The notes: generated by a model from the sequence alone, not told the origin. DNA of 14,639 nucleotides from an uncultured Prevotella sp. (GCA_905373605.1 CAJPTO010000057.1:1-14639); one strand, 5' to 3'. Numbered from the stretch's first letter, positions 6,846 to 13,810 are shown. Program-made: numbers and translations.

Positions 6846-7766
6846 TCAAGGGCATTGGTTGCATCTTTCGAAGAAGCCAATCTCTTCTAATTCTCTGCGC
6901 ATTTGCGCCTCTTCTTCATCAGTCATGTTGCGGAACGGCGTGCGGTTTGGCCCCAAGTCGAAGCCCAAGAACTTCATGATGCGCTTACCACCAACGATGT
7001 TTCCGCGGAAATGGCAGATAACGTTGATGACGGCTTGCGAGAAATTTTGTTTTTCACGCGCTTCTTCCAGGTTTCCTTTGTTCCACGCTTCGATGATGCC
7101 CACAAGCTCGCGCCCGTTGTAATTGGTTGTTCCACCGATGCCGCCTTTAGCACCGCCTTGAGCAAGAGAAGGCAAGATGGTTTCGTCTTGTCCGTGCAAC
7201 ATGTCGTACTTACCGTCTTTATACAGTCGGCATTGGTTGTACTCGTAGAGGCTCTCGAACGTGTATTTGATGCCTGCGAAGTTTGGAATGCGGCCATCAA
7301 CGGCCTTAAGCAAGTCGGTCATGGGCAAGAATGCGCCGTTGAAGGCCGGGATGTGGTAGTAATAGAAGGGCAACGAGGGAGCAGCAGCGGCGATGGCGGC
7401 GCAATAGTCCACCAATTCTTCGATGCGACCAATCTTAGGGAATGGCGGAGCCATTGCTCCGATGCCCCATGCGCCAATCTCTTCGGCATGGCGAGCAAGG
7501 GCAACGCTTTCTTTGAGGCAGCAACTGCCCACATGTACAATCACCTTGAAGCCTTCGGGAGCAACGCTCACCCAGCGTTCGGCCAGGCGTTTGCGCTCTT
7601 CGGTGGTGAGCATGTAGCCTTCGCCCGAAGAGCCATTGATGAACACTCCCTTCAATCCGTTATGCTGAAGCATCTTTGCATAACGTTCGATGGGTTCGAG
7701 ATTCACTTCGCCGTCTGCATGAAAGGGCGTAAACGGCGCATCAATCAATCCGATAATCTTTTCCAT
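6846..7766 (-). CDS. nanA: N-acetylneuraminate lyase (sialic acid aldolase)
   Basis: The 306-residue protein belongs to the DapA/NanA class I aldolase family (TIM barrel). It has GSSGEG (45-50) for the carboxylate of the substrate, YYYHIPA with Y137 at the position of the E. coli catalytic Tyr137, the Schiff-base lysine K167 in AGIKYT, GQDE (192-195, the GYDE loop of NanA), and GGIGGTTN (208-215). These residues favour a sialate lyase over dihydrodipicolinate synthase. It splits N-acetylneuraminate into N-acetylmannosamine and pyruvate in the cytoplasm. It follows the transporter gene after a 277-base spacer and precedes the epimerase, matching the transport-lyase-epimerase logic of the Bacteroides nanLET operon, where the lyase is called nanL. 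The ATG at 7766 is well placed against family N-termini (IIGLIDAPFTPF). Confidence 0.95.
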   Translation of the reverse strand: MEKIIGLIDAPFTPFHADGEVNLEPIERYAKMLQHNGLKGVFINGSSGEGYMLTTEERKRLAERWVSVAPEGFKVIVHVGSCCLKESVALARHAEEIGAWGIGAMAPPFPKIGRIEELVDYCAAIAAAAPSLPFYYYHIPAFNGAFLPMTDLLKAVDGRIPNFAGIKYTFESLYEYNQCRLYKDGKYDMLHGQDETILPSLAQGGAKGGIGGTTNYNGRELVGIIEAWNKGNLEEAREKQNFSQAVINVICHFRGNIVGGKRIMKFLGFDLGPNRTPFRNMTDEEEAQMRRELEEIGFFERCNQCP

Positions 7767-7772
7767 ATATGT

Positions 7773-8041
7773 GTGTAAGTTATAAGTTCATGCGTTTATG
7801 AAGCGGTAAGTTCATGCCTTGAGCTGATAAGTTGTTGCGTTCACGCGTTCGTGGGTTGACAAGTTCGTTACTTTCTTTGCGTACGAGTTTGGAAGTTTCT
7901 TGTTATAAGTTCGTAAGGTTATGGCTCGTGAATGCATACAACAAACGTCAGAAACACCAAAAACTTAAAACTAGTAAGCTTAAACACTCATGAACTAAGA
8001 AACTAAAGAACTCAAAAACTAAACAGCTCAAGACCTCAGAA
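7773..8041. repeat. Two opposed arrays of degenerate 8-bp repeats filling the nanA-nanT spacer
   Basis: From 7773 to 7873 the plus strand reads as octamers ending mostly in GTT, such as TATAAGTT, CATGCGTT, GGTAAGTT, CATGCCTT, then GATAAGTT, GTTGCGTT, CACGCGTT, CGTGGGTT, GACAAGTT, with one 5-base slip at 7821. From 7970 to 8041 nine octamers in the opposite polarity follow in exact phase, for example ACTAGTAA, ACTCATGA, ACTAAGAA, ACTCAAAA. The arrays begin 6 bases from the nanA start and end 2 bases from the nanT stop. Their opposed polarity lets parts pair (GAGCTGATAAGTT with AACTAAACAGCTC). Function unknown. Confidence 0.7.
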
Positions 8042-8043
8042 AC

Positions 8044-9279
8044 CTACGGCATATTATCTGTTTGCGGCCTCAAGAACGAGAGTTGCAAGATGAGTGCAAG
8101 GGCTACAATGCCGCCCAAGAGTGCGAAACCAAGGCCAAGATTGCCGCCATCGGTCCACGAACCCAACACTTGCGTTACGGCCGCACCAGCGAAAACGCCC
8201 GTCATGTTCATGATGCCGTAGGCCGTGGCGCGATATTTGGCCGACACAAACTGGCAAAGGATAGGCATGTTGTTGGCGTCGAAGATGCCGAAACCGATGC
8301 CGAAGAGCAAACCAGCACCCACAACGCCCACCACACTATGGCCGAAGCCAAGCAGCAACAGCGCGGGAATGGTGAGGCTAAGGCCTATGGCACTGGTATA
8401 TATGCGGCCACGAACGTTGCGTTGCGCCCAACGGTCGGAGAGTATTCCGCCGAAGATAACGCCGATGAACGACGAGATGGAGATGGTGATGGTAGACATC
8501 GGGCCGGCCATCGTCATGTCTAACGAGAGATTTTCGGAGAAAAGCGTGGGCAACCAGTTCTTTGTTGCCCAGCCGGGAAGACTGGGAACGGCGAAATAAA
8601 AGAGGATAATCCAAAACGCCCAGTTGCTTAACACCACACTCAGTCCACGCCAAATGCTCTCGCGCTTGCCACCTTCTGTAACGGTGTTGCGGCTCTTTAC
8701 GCTGCATTCGGGGTTCTCATGAAGCAAGAACATCAGCACCAACGAATAGAGAACGCCTATCAAACCCAGTGCGAAGAACGTTTGATGCCACGAGAAATGG
8801 TGGGCAAGGTTGGCGCCAAAACCGCCCAATCCCTGGCCTACATATAGGCCAGTCATGTGCACGCCGATAGCCAACGAGCGCGATTTACCCGAATGCCAGT
8901 CGGTGATGAGGGCCAAAGCCGAGGGTATGTAGAGGGCTTCGCTCACGCCCATGAGGGCACGAAGCACGTAAAGGGTCTCGAAATTGGAGGCGAAACCCAT
9001 AGACAGCGTTACGGCCGACCATACGAAAAGGCTTCCCACAACGAGCCACTTCCGACTAACCTTGTCGGCAATGACACCCGCAAAGGGGCTGAAACAGCCA
9101 TACACCCACATGAAGACGGCCATCAATGTACCGAAAACCTCGGCCTTGTTCAGCTCAACGATGTCGGCCTTGATGGCACCTTGCATCGTTGAGAGCATCT
9201 GGCGGTCCATGTAATTGAGCAGGGCCACCACCCACAACAGTGCAACTACAATCCAAGGGTAATGTTTATTCGCTTTCAT
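8044..9279 (-). CDS. nanT: MFS sialic acid transporter
   Basis: The 411-residue protein has about 12 hydrophobic segments. The first is followed by LNYMDRQMLS (21-30), typical of the anion:cation symporter branch of the major facilitator superfamily. Motif A appears as GVIADKVSRKW (68-78) between helices 2 and 3, with a related copy GILSDRWAQRN in the second half. It should import N-acetylneuraminate across the inner membrane with protons. The substrate is assigned from the operon: a NanM-like mutarotase upstream and a sialate lyase downstream. The MFS NanT of Bacteroides fragilis and Tannerella forsythia plays this part. The gene sits 197 bases after the mutarotase gene and 277 bases before nanA. 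The spacer upstream has no clear Bacteroidetes promoter, so it is probably read from the promoter at 10653-10683. Confidence 0.88.
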   Translation of the reverse strand: MKANKHYPWIVVALLWVVALLNYMDRQMLSTMQGAIKADIVELNKAEVFGTLMAVFMWVYGCFSPFAGVIADKVSRKWLVVGSLFVWSAVTLSMGFASNFETLYVLRALMGVSEALYIPSALALITDWHSGKSRSLAIGVHMTGLYVGQGLGGFGANLAHHFSWHQTFFALGLIGVLYSLVLMFLLHENPECSVKSRNTVTEGGKRESIWRGLSVVLSNWAFWIILFYFAVPSLPGWATKNWLPTLFSENLSLDMTMAGPMSTITISISSFIGVIFGGILSDRWAQRNVRGRIYTSAIGLSLTIPALLLLGFGHSVVGVVGAGLLFGIGFGIFDANNMPILCQFVSAKYRATAYGIMNMTGVFAGAAVTQVLGSWTDGGNLGLGFALLGGIVALALILQLSFLRPQTDNMP

Positions 9280-9476
9280 TTCTTTGTTGTTGTTTTTTTA
9301 TTTATGCGCAGCGGCAGCGGCTCTAGCCCCTCCGTTGCGTCTGTTTACTCCTTATATATAATGTGTCGCGCTTCTTTGTTTGTGTCTTCATTGCCTTTTG
9401 CGCGTTTTAGCATTCAACGCTTCATCCAAAGCTGAGAAACATAACACCCAAGACACACTTCACCACGTGCTAATGC

Positions 9477-10562
9477 TTAGTCAACGCGAAACCTAACTAT
9501 CTCTGCCGTGCGTATGCCAGGCTTCAATTCGCCGCCCACAACATACACACAGCCCTGCCAATAGGCCAATGCACAACCGGCACGAGCCACTGTGGGATGT
9601 TGAAACAGCTGCGTCCACGCCCCTTCGCGATAGCACAACACGCGATTGTTGAAGCGATACCATTCGGGTTCGTGCAGCAAATAGCCCTCGGGCAACTTGT
9701 TGATGGCCGCGAGGAACACGTCTTTGTTAACGCCGCCAACCACGACAACGCCCCGTTCGGGTGTGGCAATGGCTGTTGCTCCGCCAGTAAACACCTCCTC
9801 GCCAGCGGCATCCGTGGGTACGGGAAGCGGCGTCCACGAGTCGCAACCGGCGTTATAGCTGGCACCATTCATGGCCAACTGCGCTGGCCTCTCGTCAGAC
9901 TTGGGTTCAAATCCGCCCCAAACACCCAGCAAACCGCCTTCCAAGGGAGCGGCAATGGGCTGAACACGGGCTACGCCAGGCACGGCAGGAACTTCTTTCC
10001 AACCCTCGTTAGCTGCTTTTTTAAGGTTCAATGCCCACACCTTTTGCGTGGCAACACCTTCACAATTGCCGCCAACGATGTATAAGATGTCGCCAACCAC
10101 GGCTCCAGCCATGTTGTCTACGGCCTGTGGTAAGCAGGGTAAAGTCTCTTGTTGCAAGCCCGTTGCGGTGGGATAAAGGCGAATGGCGGTGGTAAGACTG
10201 CCCGCTTCGTTGTTTCCGCCAACGAAAATCAGCGAGTTGTTGTAAGTAACGCTCACGCCATAAGCAGCGGTTTGGGGCATCTGTCCCACGGTTTTCCATT
10301 GCAGGCGGTCGCTGTCGGCATTCAGCTCTGCGGCATAAATGGCCTTATAAAAACGCTTTTTGCCACCCTCGGCCACGGGTTTGTCCGGGAAGTTGCAACC
10401 TCCCGCTACATATAAATAGCCGTTAACAACACCACAGAAGCAAGCCGACACACCCTTGTCGTAGCCTTGTTCTTCTGTGGGAAAGCCCACCATGCGCTGC
10501 ATGGAAACAGAATTTTGCGCCATAGTATGAAGTGTAAACAGGGCGTTGAAAGCCAGTGCCAT
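9477..10562 (-). CDS. Cyclically permuted kelch mutarotase, NanM-like
   Basis: From the ATG at 10562 the protein has 361 residues. It carries repeated kelch blades with VNGYLYVAGG, NNSLIFVGG, VGDILYIVGG, GLLGVWGG, RGVVVVGG and WQGCVYVVGG, the pattern of the six-bladed propeller of N-acetylneuraminate mutarotases. Order and position next to nanT and nanA fit the cyclically permuted NanM/YjhT family of Bacteroidetes. It would speed interconversion of alpha- and beta-sialic acid in the periplasm before uptake. The start is uncertain. An ATG at 10682 lies inside the promoter's -33 element and cannot be used. Yet the basic residues of a good signal peptide (KSKRQ before the hydrophobic run and cleavage at MA-Q) are encoded upstream of 10562, so a TTG start at 10616 or 10622 is plausible. 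It is the first gene of the operon. Confidence 0.88.
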   Translation of the reverse strand: MALAFNALFTLHTMAQNSVSMQRMVGFPTEEQGYDKGVSACFCGVVNGYLYVAGGCNFPDKPVAEGGKKRFYKAIYAAELNADSDRLQWKTVGQMPQTAAYGVSVTYNNSLIFVGGNNEAGSLTTAIRLYPTATGLQQETLPCLPQAVDNMAGAVVGDILYIVGGNCEGVATQKVWALNLKKAANEGWKEVPAVPGVARVQPIAAPLEGGLLGVWGGFEPKSDERPAQLAMNGASYNAGCDSWTPLPVPTDAAGEEVFTGGATAIATPERGVVVVGGVNKDVFLAAINKLPEGYLLHEPEWYRFNNRVLCYREGAWTQLFQHPTVARAGCALAYWQGCVYVVGGELKPGIRTAEIVRFRVD

Positions 10563-10652
10563 TATCTGCCTTTTGCTTTTTAATCCCCTTTTATTGAAAA
10601 ATATTTTATTATTCAAATGCAAGATTGTTGTAATTTTTAGTTGTGTCGTCGG

Positions 10653-10683
10653 CAAAGTTAATTTAAAAAGCGGAAAACACAAA
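10653..10683 (-). promoter_or_regulatory. Promoter of the sialic acid operon
   Basis: On the minus strand TTTG (10680-10683), a 19-base spacer and TAACTTTG (10653-10660) match the Bacteroidetes housekeeping promoter consensus in both boxes and in spacing. Transcription would begin near 10645, giving a leader of about 80 bases to the ATG at 10562 or about 25 bases to the TTG codons. No operator is obvious. Confidence 0.75.
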
Positions 10684-10792
10684 AATATTTATACTTTTTT
10701 CGCTTGTTGATTTGGTTTAAATAACTATTGATGGATTTCAAATTTGGTGGGAATGGGGATGGGGTAGCGATGATTTGTAGGTGTGAAAGACG

Positions 10793-10818
10793 AAAAAAGG
10801 CATCCGAAAAGGATGCCC
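10793..10818 (-). terminator. Intrinsic terminator of the DUF6169 operon
   Basis: On the minus strand GGCATCC, loop TTTTC, GGATGCC form a perfect 7-bp GC-rich stem (10799-10817), followed directly by six T. It lies 68 bases after the DUF6169 stop codon and about 110 bases before the nan promoter, so it insulates the two units. Confidence 0.85.
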
Positions 10819-10884
10819 AATGGGTTTACTTGTGTTGAGAGAGATTGACATGAATGCCACATCACACTCAATCTTCTTCCATTG

Positions 10885-11379
10885 TTATTCAGGTTTATCT
10901 CTGAGTGTTCTAACCACTTGGTTGAATGTTTCGACAATTTCATTTAGTTTAGGGTTTGTTTTCTGTACAATAATTGCTGCGAAATTATCTATACCTTCGG
11001 CTTCCATTTCCACGGTATCAAAATAGTAAAGATGCTTCTTAGCATATTCTTTGAACCATTTGACGAAAAGCCTATTGGGTGACGCTTGTTTTCCATCACC
11101 TGTTTCACATAGATATAGGAGTATTTCCGGATTTGCCTTGAAGAAATCTTCCAGAACACATAAGATTGTTTCGCGCAATTTGAAATCGTTTGGAGATGGA
11201 GTGTAATTTTCATTTACGATGATAAACTGGTAGGCTCCCATTTTCCAAATAGTATCATCGTCCATGAAGCCAATCTTATAGATTCCTCCGTTTTCCGTAC
11301 GGAAATAGTAGTTGTTAGCCACATTCCATACAGAATATGGCGCATTAATATTAATTGCAGAAATGTCAAGTGGCTTCAT
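10885..11379 (-). CDS. DUF6169 family protein
   Basis: The 164-residue protein is soluble with no signal peptide. I recognise it as DUF6169, a Bacteroidetes family of unknown function. Evidence is the N-terminal strand-rich part (YYFRTENGGIYKIGF, 24-38) and the block ILLYLCETGDGKQASPN (86-102) running into RLFVKWF (103-109), the most conserved part of the family. The ATG at 11379 overlaps the stop of a 48-residue gene by four bases (ATGA), which implies translational coupling. The coding sequence is visibly richer in A and T than the nan genes or the phosphatase, suggesting acquisition. The pair has its own promoter and a strong terminator. The arrangement resembles a small-antitoxin/larger-toxin or immunity cassette, but no catalytic motif is seen and no activity can be assigned. 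Confidence 0.8.
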   Translation of the reverse strand: MKPLDISAININAPYSVWNVANNYYFRTENGGIYKIGFMDDDTIWKMGAYQFIIVNENYTPSPNDFKLRETILCVLEDFFKANPEILLYLCETGDGKQASPNRLFVKWFKEYAKKHLYYFDTVEMEAEGIDNFAAIIVQKTNPKLNEIVETFNQVVRTLRDKPE

Positions 11380-11522
11380 TGTGCCCCTTTAAGTTCTGCT
11401 CCACGTTTACGCATGTCAGCGAACTCCTCTTGTGCTTGCTTCTCAAATTGTCTCTTACGCTCAATTGCACGTTTGAAACCAGCAAGGAGTTCTTCCCTTG
11501 TCTTTTCCTTCAACTTCGTCAT
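11376..11522 (-). CDS. Small charged helical protein (48 aa) upstream of DUF6169
   Basis: The frame starts at ATG 11522 and ends with TGA at 11376, overlapping the next start by ATGA. The 48 residues are mostly Lys, Arg, Glu, Gln and Ala (for example TREELLAGFKRAIERKRQ), as expected of one long amphipathic helix. It has no Cys, no signal and no membrane segment. A good promoter lies 24-55 bases upstream, and the four-base overlap with the DUF6169 gene supports it being translated. It could be a partner or antitoxin-like regulator of DUF6169; this is inference from size, charge and coupling. Confidence 0.7.
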   Translation of the reverse strand: MTKLKEKTREELLAGFKRAIERKRQFEKQAQEEFADMRKRGAELKGAQ

Positions 11523-11542
11523 ATGTAATTCTCATTTTCACA

Positions 11543-11577
11543 TTGCAAATATAATTCTATATTTTTAAATTTGCAAG
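11543..11577 (-). promoter_or_regulatory. Promoter with embedded inverted repeat for the DUF6169 pair
   Basis: On the minus strand CTTG (11574-11577), a 20-base spacer and TATATTTG (11546-11553) fit the Bacteroidetes consensus, with a start 24 bases upstream of the 48-residue gene's ATG to the near edge of the -7 box. The perfect 8-bp inverted repeat TTGCAAAT (11543-11550) and ATTTGCAA (11569-11576) covers both promoter boxes, so it could be an operator for autoregulation. Because the promoter boxes themselves contain TTTG, part of the symmetry may be chance. Confidence 0.6.
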
Positions 11578-11699
11578 AGGATAAAGAAAAAAGAATGCGG
11601 CATAATGTATTCCCAATAATTCAATACGCATTGAGGCCATCTTGACATTTAAAACCTCGATAGTTTAAGCGAGAACTGCTAAAGGAAATTCAACAAACC

Positions 11700-12428
11700 T
11701 TAAATCCCCGCGCCCAAGTTGGGGTTATTCTCCTCTTCGTCTTCTTTATTCTCTGTCGTTACAGGCGTTCCGGGGGCTGCTGGTACATTAACTTGCTCAG
11801 TAACCTCCTCTGCTTCGGCATCCATCGCTGCTGCTTCGGCCTGCTGTTGTGCCTCAATTCGCGCCACTTGGCGGTGTATGTTCAATATCTTAAAGGCGTT
11901 AACGCATTCCACAACACCGTAAAGTACCATCGCCCAACCAAGGAAGAACAAGGGGGCAGAGGCTATCCACGAGGGCTTGAACAGGGCGATGAGCCCCACT
12001 ACAAACACGAACGAGGGCATGAGCCAGAAGTGGATGCCCAGCTTGGAGAGCTTCACAACGCCGGCCAAACTGACATATTGCCCCACAGCACCTAGAATAA
12101 GGATGCCGCCAAAGATGTATACCATCCAATTGACCACAATGTTTGGGAACGCGGCCAAGACTATACCCAACACCAAACTGCCCACGCCAACAAGCGGGAA
12201 TGCGGGTTTGTCTACCGAAACAGGGTTTCCTTCCACATCTACAACGGCCGTGGGCTTGGCATTTCGGTTCACTAGGTAGACGATGCACGAGATTAAGCCC
12301 GATATTGCGAACAAAACACCGATGATGATGGTTATCCACGTAACTGTGGCTTCGCGATACTTAATGAGCAACAGGCCCACCACAACGGCTATGATGGCAC
12401 GGATGAAAGATGTTTGAACTGTCTTCAT
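11700..12428 (-). CDS. DUF308/HdeD-like integral membrane protein
   Basis: The 242-residue protein has six hydrophobic segments at roughly 7-23, 28-53, 77-95, 98-118, 134-150 and 157-178, arranged as pairs with short turns (for example TVTWITIIIGVLFAISGLI and FGGILILGAVGQYVSLAG). This matches the DUF308/HdeD family of small membrane proteins linked to acid stress in enterobacteria; the role in Bacteroidetes is unknown. After the last helix comes a hydrophilic tail (about 185-242) rich in Gln, Ala and Glu with an acidic run EDEEENN near the end, probably disordered and cytoplasmic. The gene is transcribed alone from 12554-12585 with a leader of about 120 bases, divergently from the phosphatase. 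The ATG at 12428 gives the expected N-terminal helix. Confidence 0.75.
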   Translation of the reverse strand: MKTVQTSFIRAIIAVVVGLLLIKYREATVTWITIIIGVLFAISGLISCIVYLVNRNAKPTAVVDVEGNPVSVDKPAFPLVGVGSLVLGIVLAAFPNIVVNWMVYIFGGILILGAVGQYVSLAGVVKLSKLGIHFWLMPSFVFVVGLIALFKPSWIASAPLFFLGWAMVLYGVVECVNAFKILNIHRQVARIEAQQQAEAAAMDAEAEEVTEQVNVPAAPGTPVTTENKEDEEENNPNLGAGI

Positions 12429-12553
12429 ATTCCTTATTATATATACAACAATGTTTAGTAAGCTGCAACGGTGCCGCCACCCTATCGCCAGCGAAAGCCT
12501 TTCTGCGAAGACTGGCTCGACAAACGATGAATGAACGCACCTTTACTTGTGTA

Positions 12554-12585
12554 CAAAAATACAAACTATCTTTTGTCGGTGCAAT
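12554..12585 (-). promoter_or_regulatory. Promoter of the DUF308 gene
   Basis: On the minus strand ATTG (12582-12585), a 20-base spacer and TATTTTTG (12554-12561) fit the Bacteroidetes consensus, with a weak -33 box. It overlaps the plus-strand promoter at 12572-12602. Confidence 0.5.
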
Positions 12586-12602
12586 ATTTTTAGTTACTTT
12601 TG
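12572..12602 (+). promoter_or_regulatory. Promoter for the histidine phosphatase gene
   Basis: TTTG (12572-12575), exactly 19 bases, and TACTTTTG (12595-12602) match the Bacteroidetes consensus fully. The next plus-strand gene begins at 12838, so the leader would be about 230 bases, unusually long, and includes the ACT octamer array. Confidence 0.6.
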
Positions 12603-12760
12603 TGCGCAATTAGCAATTGAGGGGTAAATCGGAAGTGCGTTTGGCACAAATAGAACAACGCACATCCACACCAACTCACCCCATGACTCGTGAACGGATA
12701 AACTCAAAACACCATTAACTCACCCCACAACTCACAAACAGATAAACCCAAACCTCGCCA

Positions 12761-12808
12761 ACTCAACAACTCCCAAACTTACCAACTTACCAACTCAAAA
12801 ACTCAAAT
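12761..12808 (+). repeat. ACT-type 8-bp repeat array in the phosphatase leader
   Basis: Six consecutive in-phase octamers, ACTCAACA, ACTCCCAA, ACTTACCA, ACTTACCA, ACTCAAAA and ACTCAAAT, lie here. Looser units (ACTCACAA and similar) continue on both sides from about 12690 to 12835, ending just before the phosphatase ATG at 12838. The class is the same as at 7970-8041. Confidence 0.7.
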
Positions 12809-12837
12809 AAGACTCAAAAACCCCACCAACTCACAAT

Positions 12838-13350
12838 ATGACAACACTCCTACTTGTGCGCCACGGCGAAACAGTGGCCAATGCCAACCAGATACTTCAA
12901 GGGCAAACGCAAGGCGAACTGAACGAAACGGGCGTGGCACAAGCCGAGAAATTGGCCGTCGAACTTAGCCAAACGCACATCGATGCCTTTATAAGCAGCG
13001 ACCTGCAACGTGCTGAACACACTTGCCGCATCATCGCCGCACCACACAACATGCCTTTCGCCACCACACCTTTACTGCGCGAACGCGACTGGGGAGGGTT
13101 CACTGGCGCATTCATCCCCAGCCTTAAAGGCAGGGTTTGGCCCGAAGACGTGGAAACGCTAGCAGCCATTAAGCACCGCGCCCGCCTTTTCCTCGACATG
13201 ATTGCACAACGATACCCCAACCAAACGGTGCTGGCCGTGGGACATGGCATCATCAATAAGGCCATTCAAAGTGTGTTCTTCGATAAGGAGATGCACGAAG
13301 TGGAGAAGATGGGGAATGCGGAAGTGAGGGTGTTAAAGGTGAAAGGGTGA
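12838..13350 (+). CDS. Histidine phosphatase (phosphoglycerate mutase-like)
   Basis: The 170-residue protein begins LLLVRHGETVANAN, the RHG signature with phospho-acceptor H9 and flanking R8. Further family residues are SDLQRAEHT (R58), LLRERDWG (R81, E82) and VGHG (H136). It is short (family members are often about 200 residues) and lacks the insertions of cofactor-dependent phosphoglycerate mutase, so a small broad phosphatase of the GpmB/CobC/PhoE type is more likely than a glycolytic mutase. The substrate cannot be told from sequence. It is alone on the plus strand, divergent from the DUF308 gene. The last codons (KVKG plus stop) fall within two 8-bp units of the GGTGAAAR repeat that continues downstream, so the C-terminus may have been set by repeat expansion. 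Confidence 0.88.
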   Translation: MTTLLLVRHGETVANANQILQGQTQGELNETGVAQAEKLAVELSQTHIDAFISSDLQRAEHTCRIIAAPHNMPFATTPLLRERDWGGFTGAFIPSLKGRVWPEDVETLAAIKHRARLFLDMIAQRYPNQTVLAVGHGIINKAIQSVFFDKEMHEVEKMGNAEVRVLKVKG

Positions 13351-13369
13351 AAAGAAGCCTCACCCCCAA

Positions 13370-13391
13370 CCCCTCTCCAAGGGGAGAGGGG
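13370..13391 (+). terminator. GC-rich hairpin after the phosphatase gene
   Basis: CCCCTCTCC (13370-13378) and GGAGAGGGG (13383-13391) form a perfect 9-bp stem with loop AAGG, 19 bases after the stop codon. No T run follows, so termination is uncertain. It belongs to the same style of palindromic spacer element as 6664-6766. Confidence 0.45.
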
Positions 13392-13432
13392 AGTGAAATG
13401 CTTTGTGACTTTCGTGCTAAAAACCTTTTAAA

Positions 13433-13520
13433 GGTGAAAGAATGAAAAGGTGAAAAGGTGAAAGGATGAAAAGGTGAAAGGATGAAAAGGTGAAAGGATG
13501 AAAAGGTGAAAGGATGAAAT
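13433..13520 (+). repeat. RRTGAAAR 8-bp tandem array (11 units)
   Basis: Eleven in-phase octamers run here without a slip: GGTGAAAG alternating with GATGAAAA, with AATGAAAA and GGTGAAAA near the start and GATGAAAT at the end, so the higher-order period is 16. Two further units (13338-13353) lie at the end of the phosphatase gene, separated from this array by the hairpin element and an AT-rich stretch. Confidence 0.85.
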
Positions 13521-13810
13521 AATGGCTAACGCCCACCAACTTGTTAACTAGTCAACTTGTTAACTTGTCCACTTGTTAACTCGTCAACTTGTCTACTTAT
13601 CATTAACGACATGTCCTTTTGTTCTTCTGTCAAAAGAACATGTGTTTATGTCAAAAGGGTGAAAGGATGAAATAATGGCCAACGCCCACCTACTTGTTAA
13701 CTAGTCAACTTGTTAACTTGTCCACTTGTTAACTCGTCAACTTGTCTACTTATCATTAACGACATGTTCTTATGTCTTTCTGTCAAAGCAATCTGTATTT
13801 CTGTCAAACA
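13505..13810 (+). repeat. 153-bp tandem direct duplication
   Basis: Copy 1 is 13505-13657 and copy 2 is 13658-13810. The first ~115 bases are nearly identical; the last ~40, which contain repeated TGTCAAA motifs and in copy 1 a GTTCTT/AAGAAC hairpin, have diverged. Each copy contains two RRTGAAAR units and an array of eight in-phase octamers of the ACT class (13539-13602 and 13692-13755), for example ACTTGTTA, ACTAGTCA, ACTCGTCA. Confidence 0.85.

Noticed and set aside
6846..7766. Dihydrodipicolinate synthase (DapA)
   Set aside because: GSSGEG, the GQDE loop and the nan gene neighbours fit a sialate lyase better.
6903..7778. Plus-strand open frame of 291 codons
   Set aside because: It is antisense to nanA, which has all its catalytic residues in the other strand.
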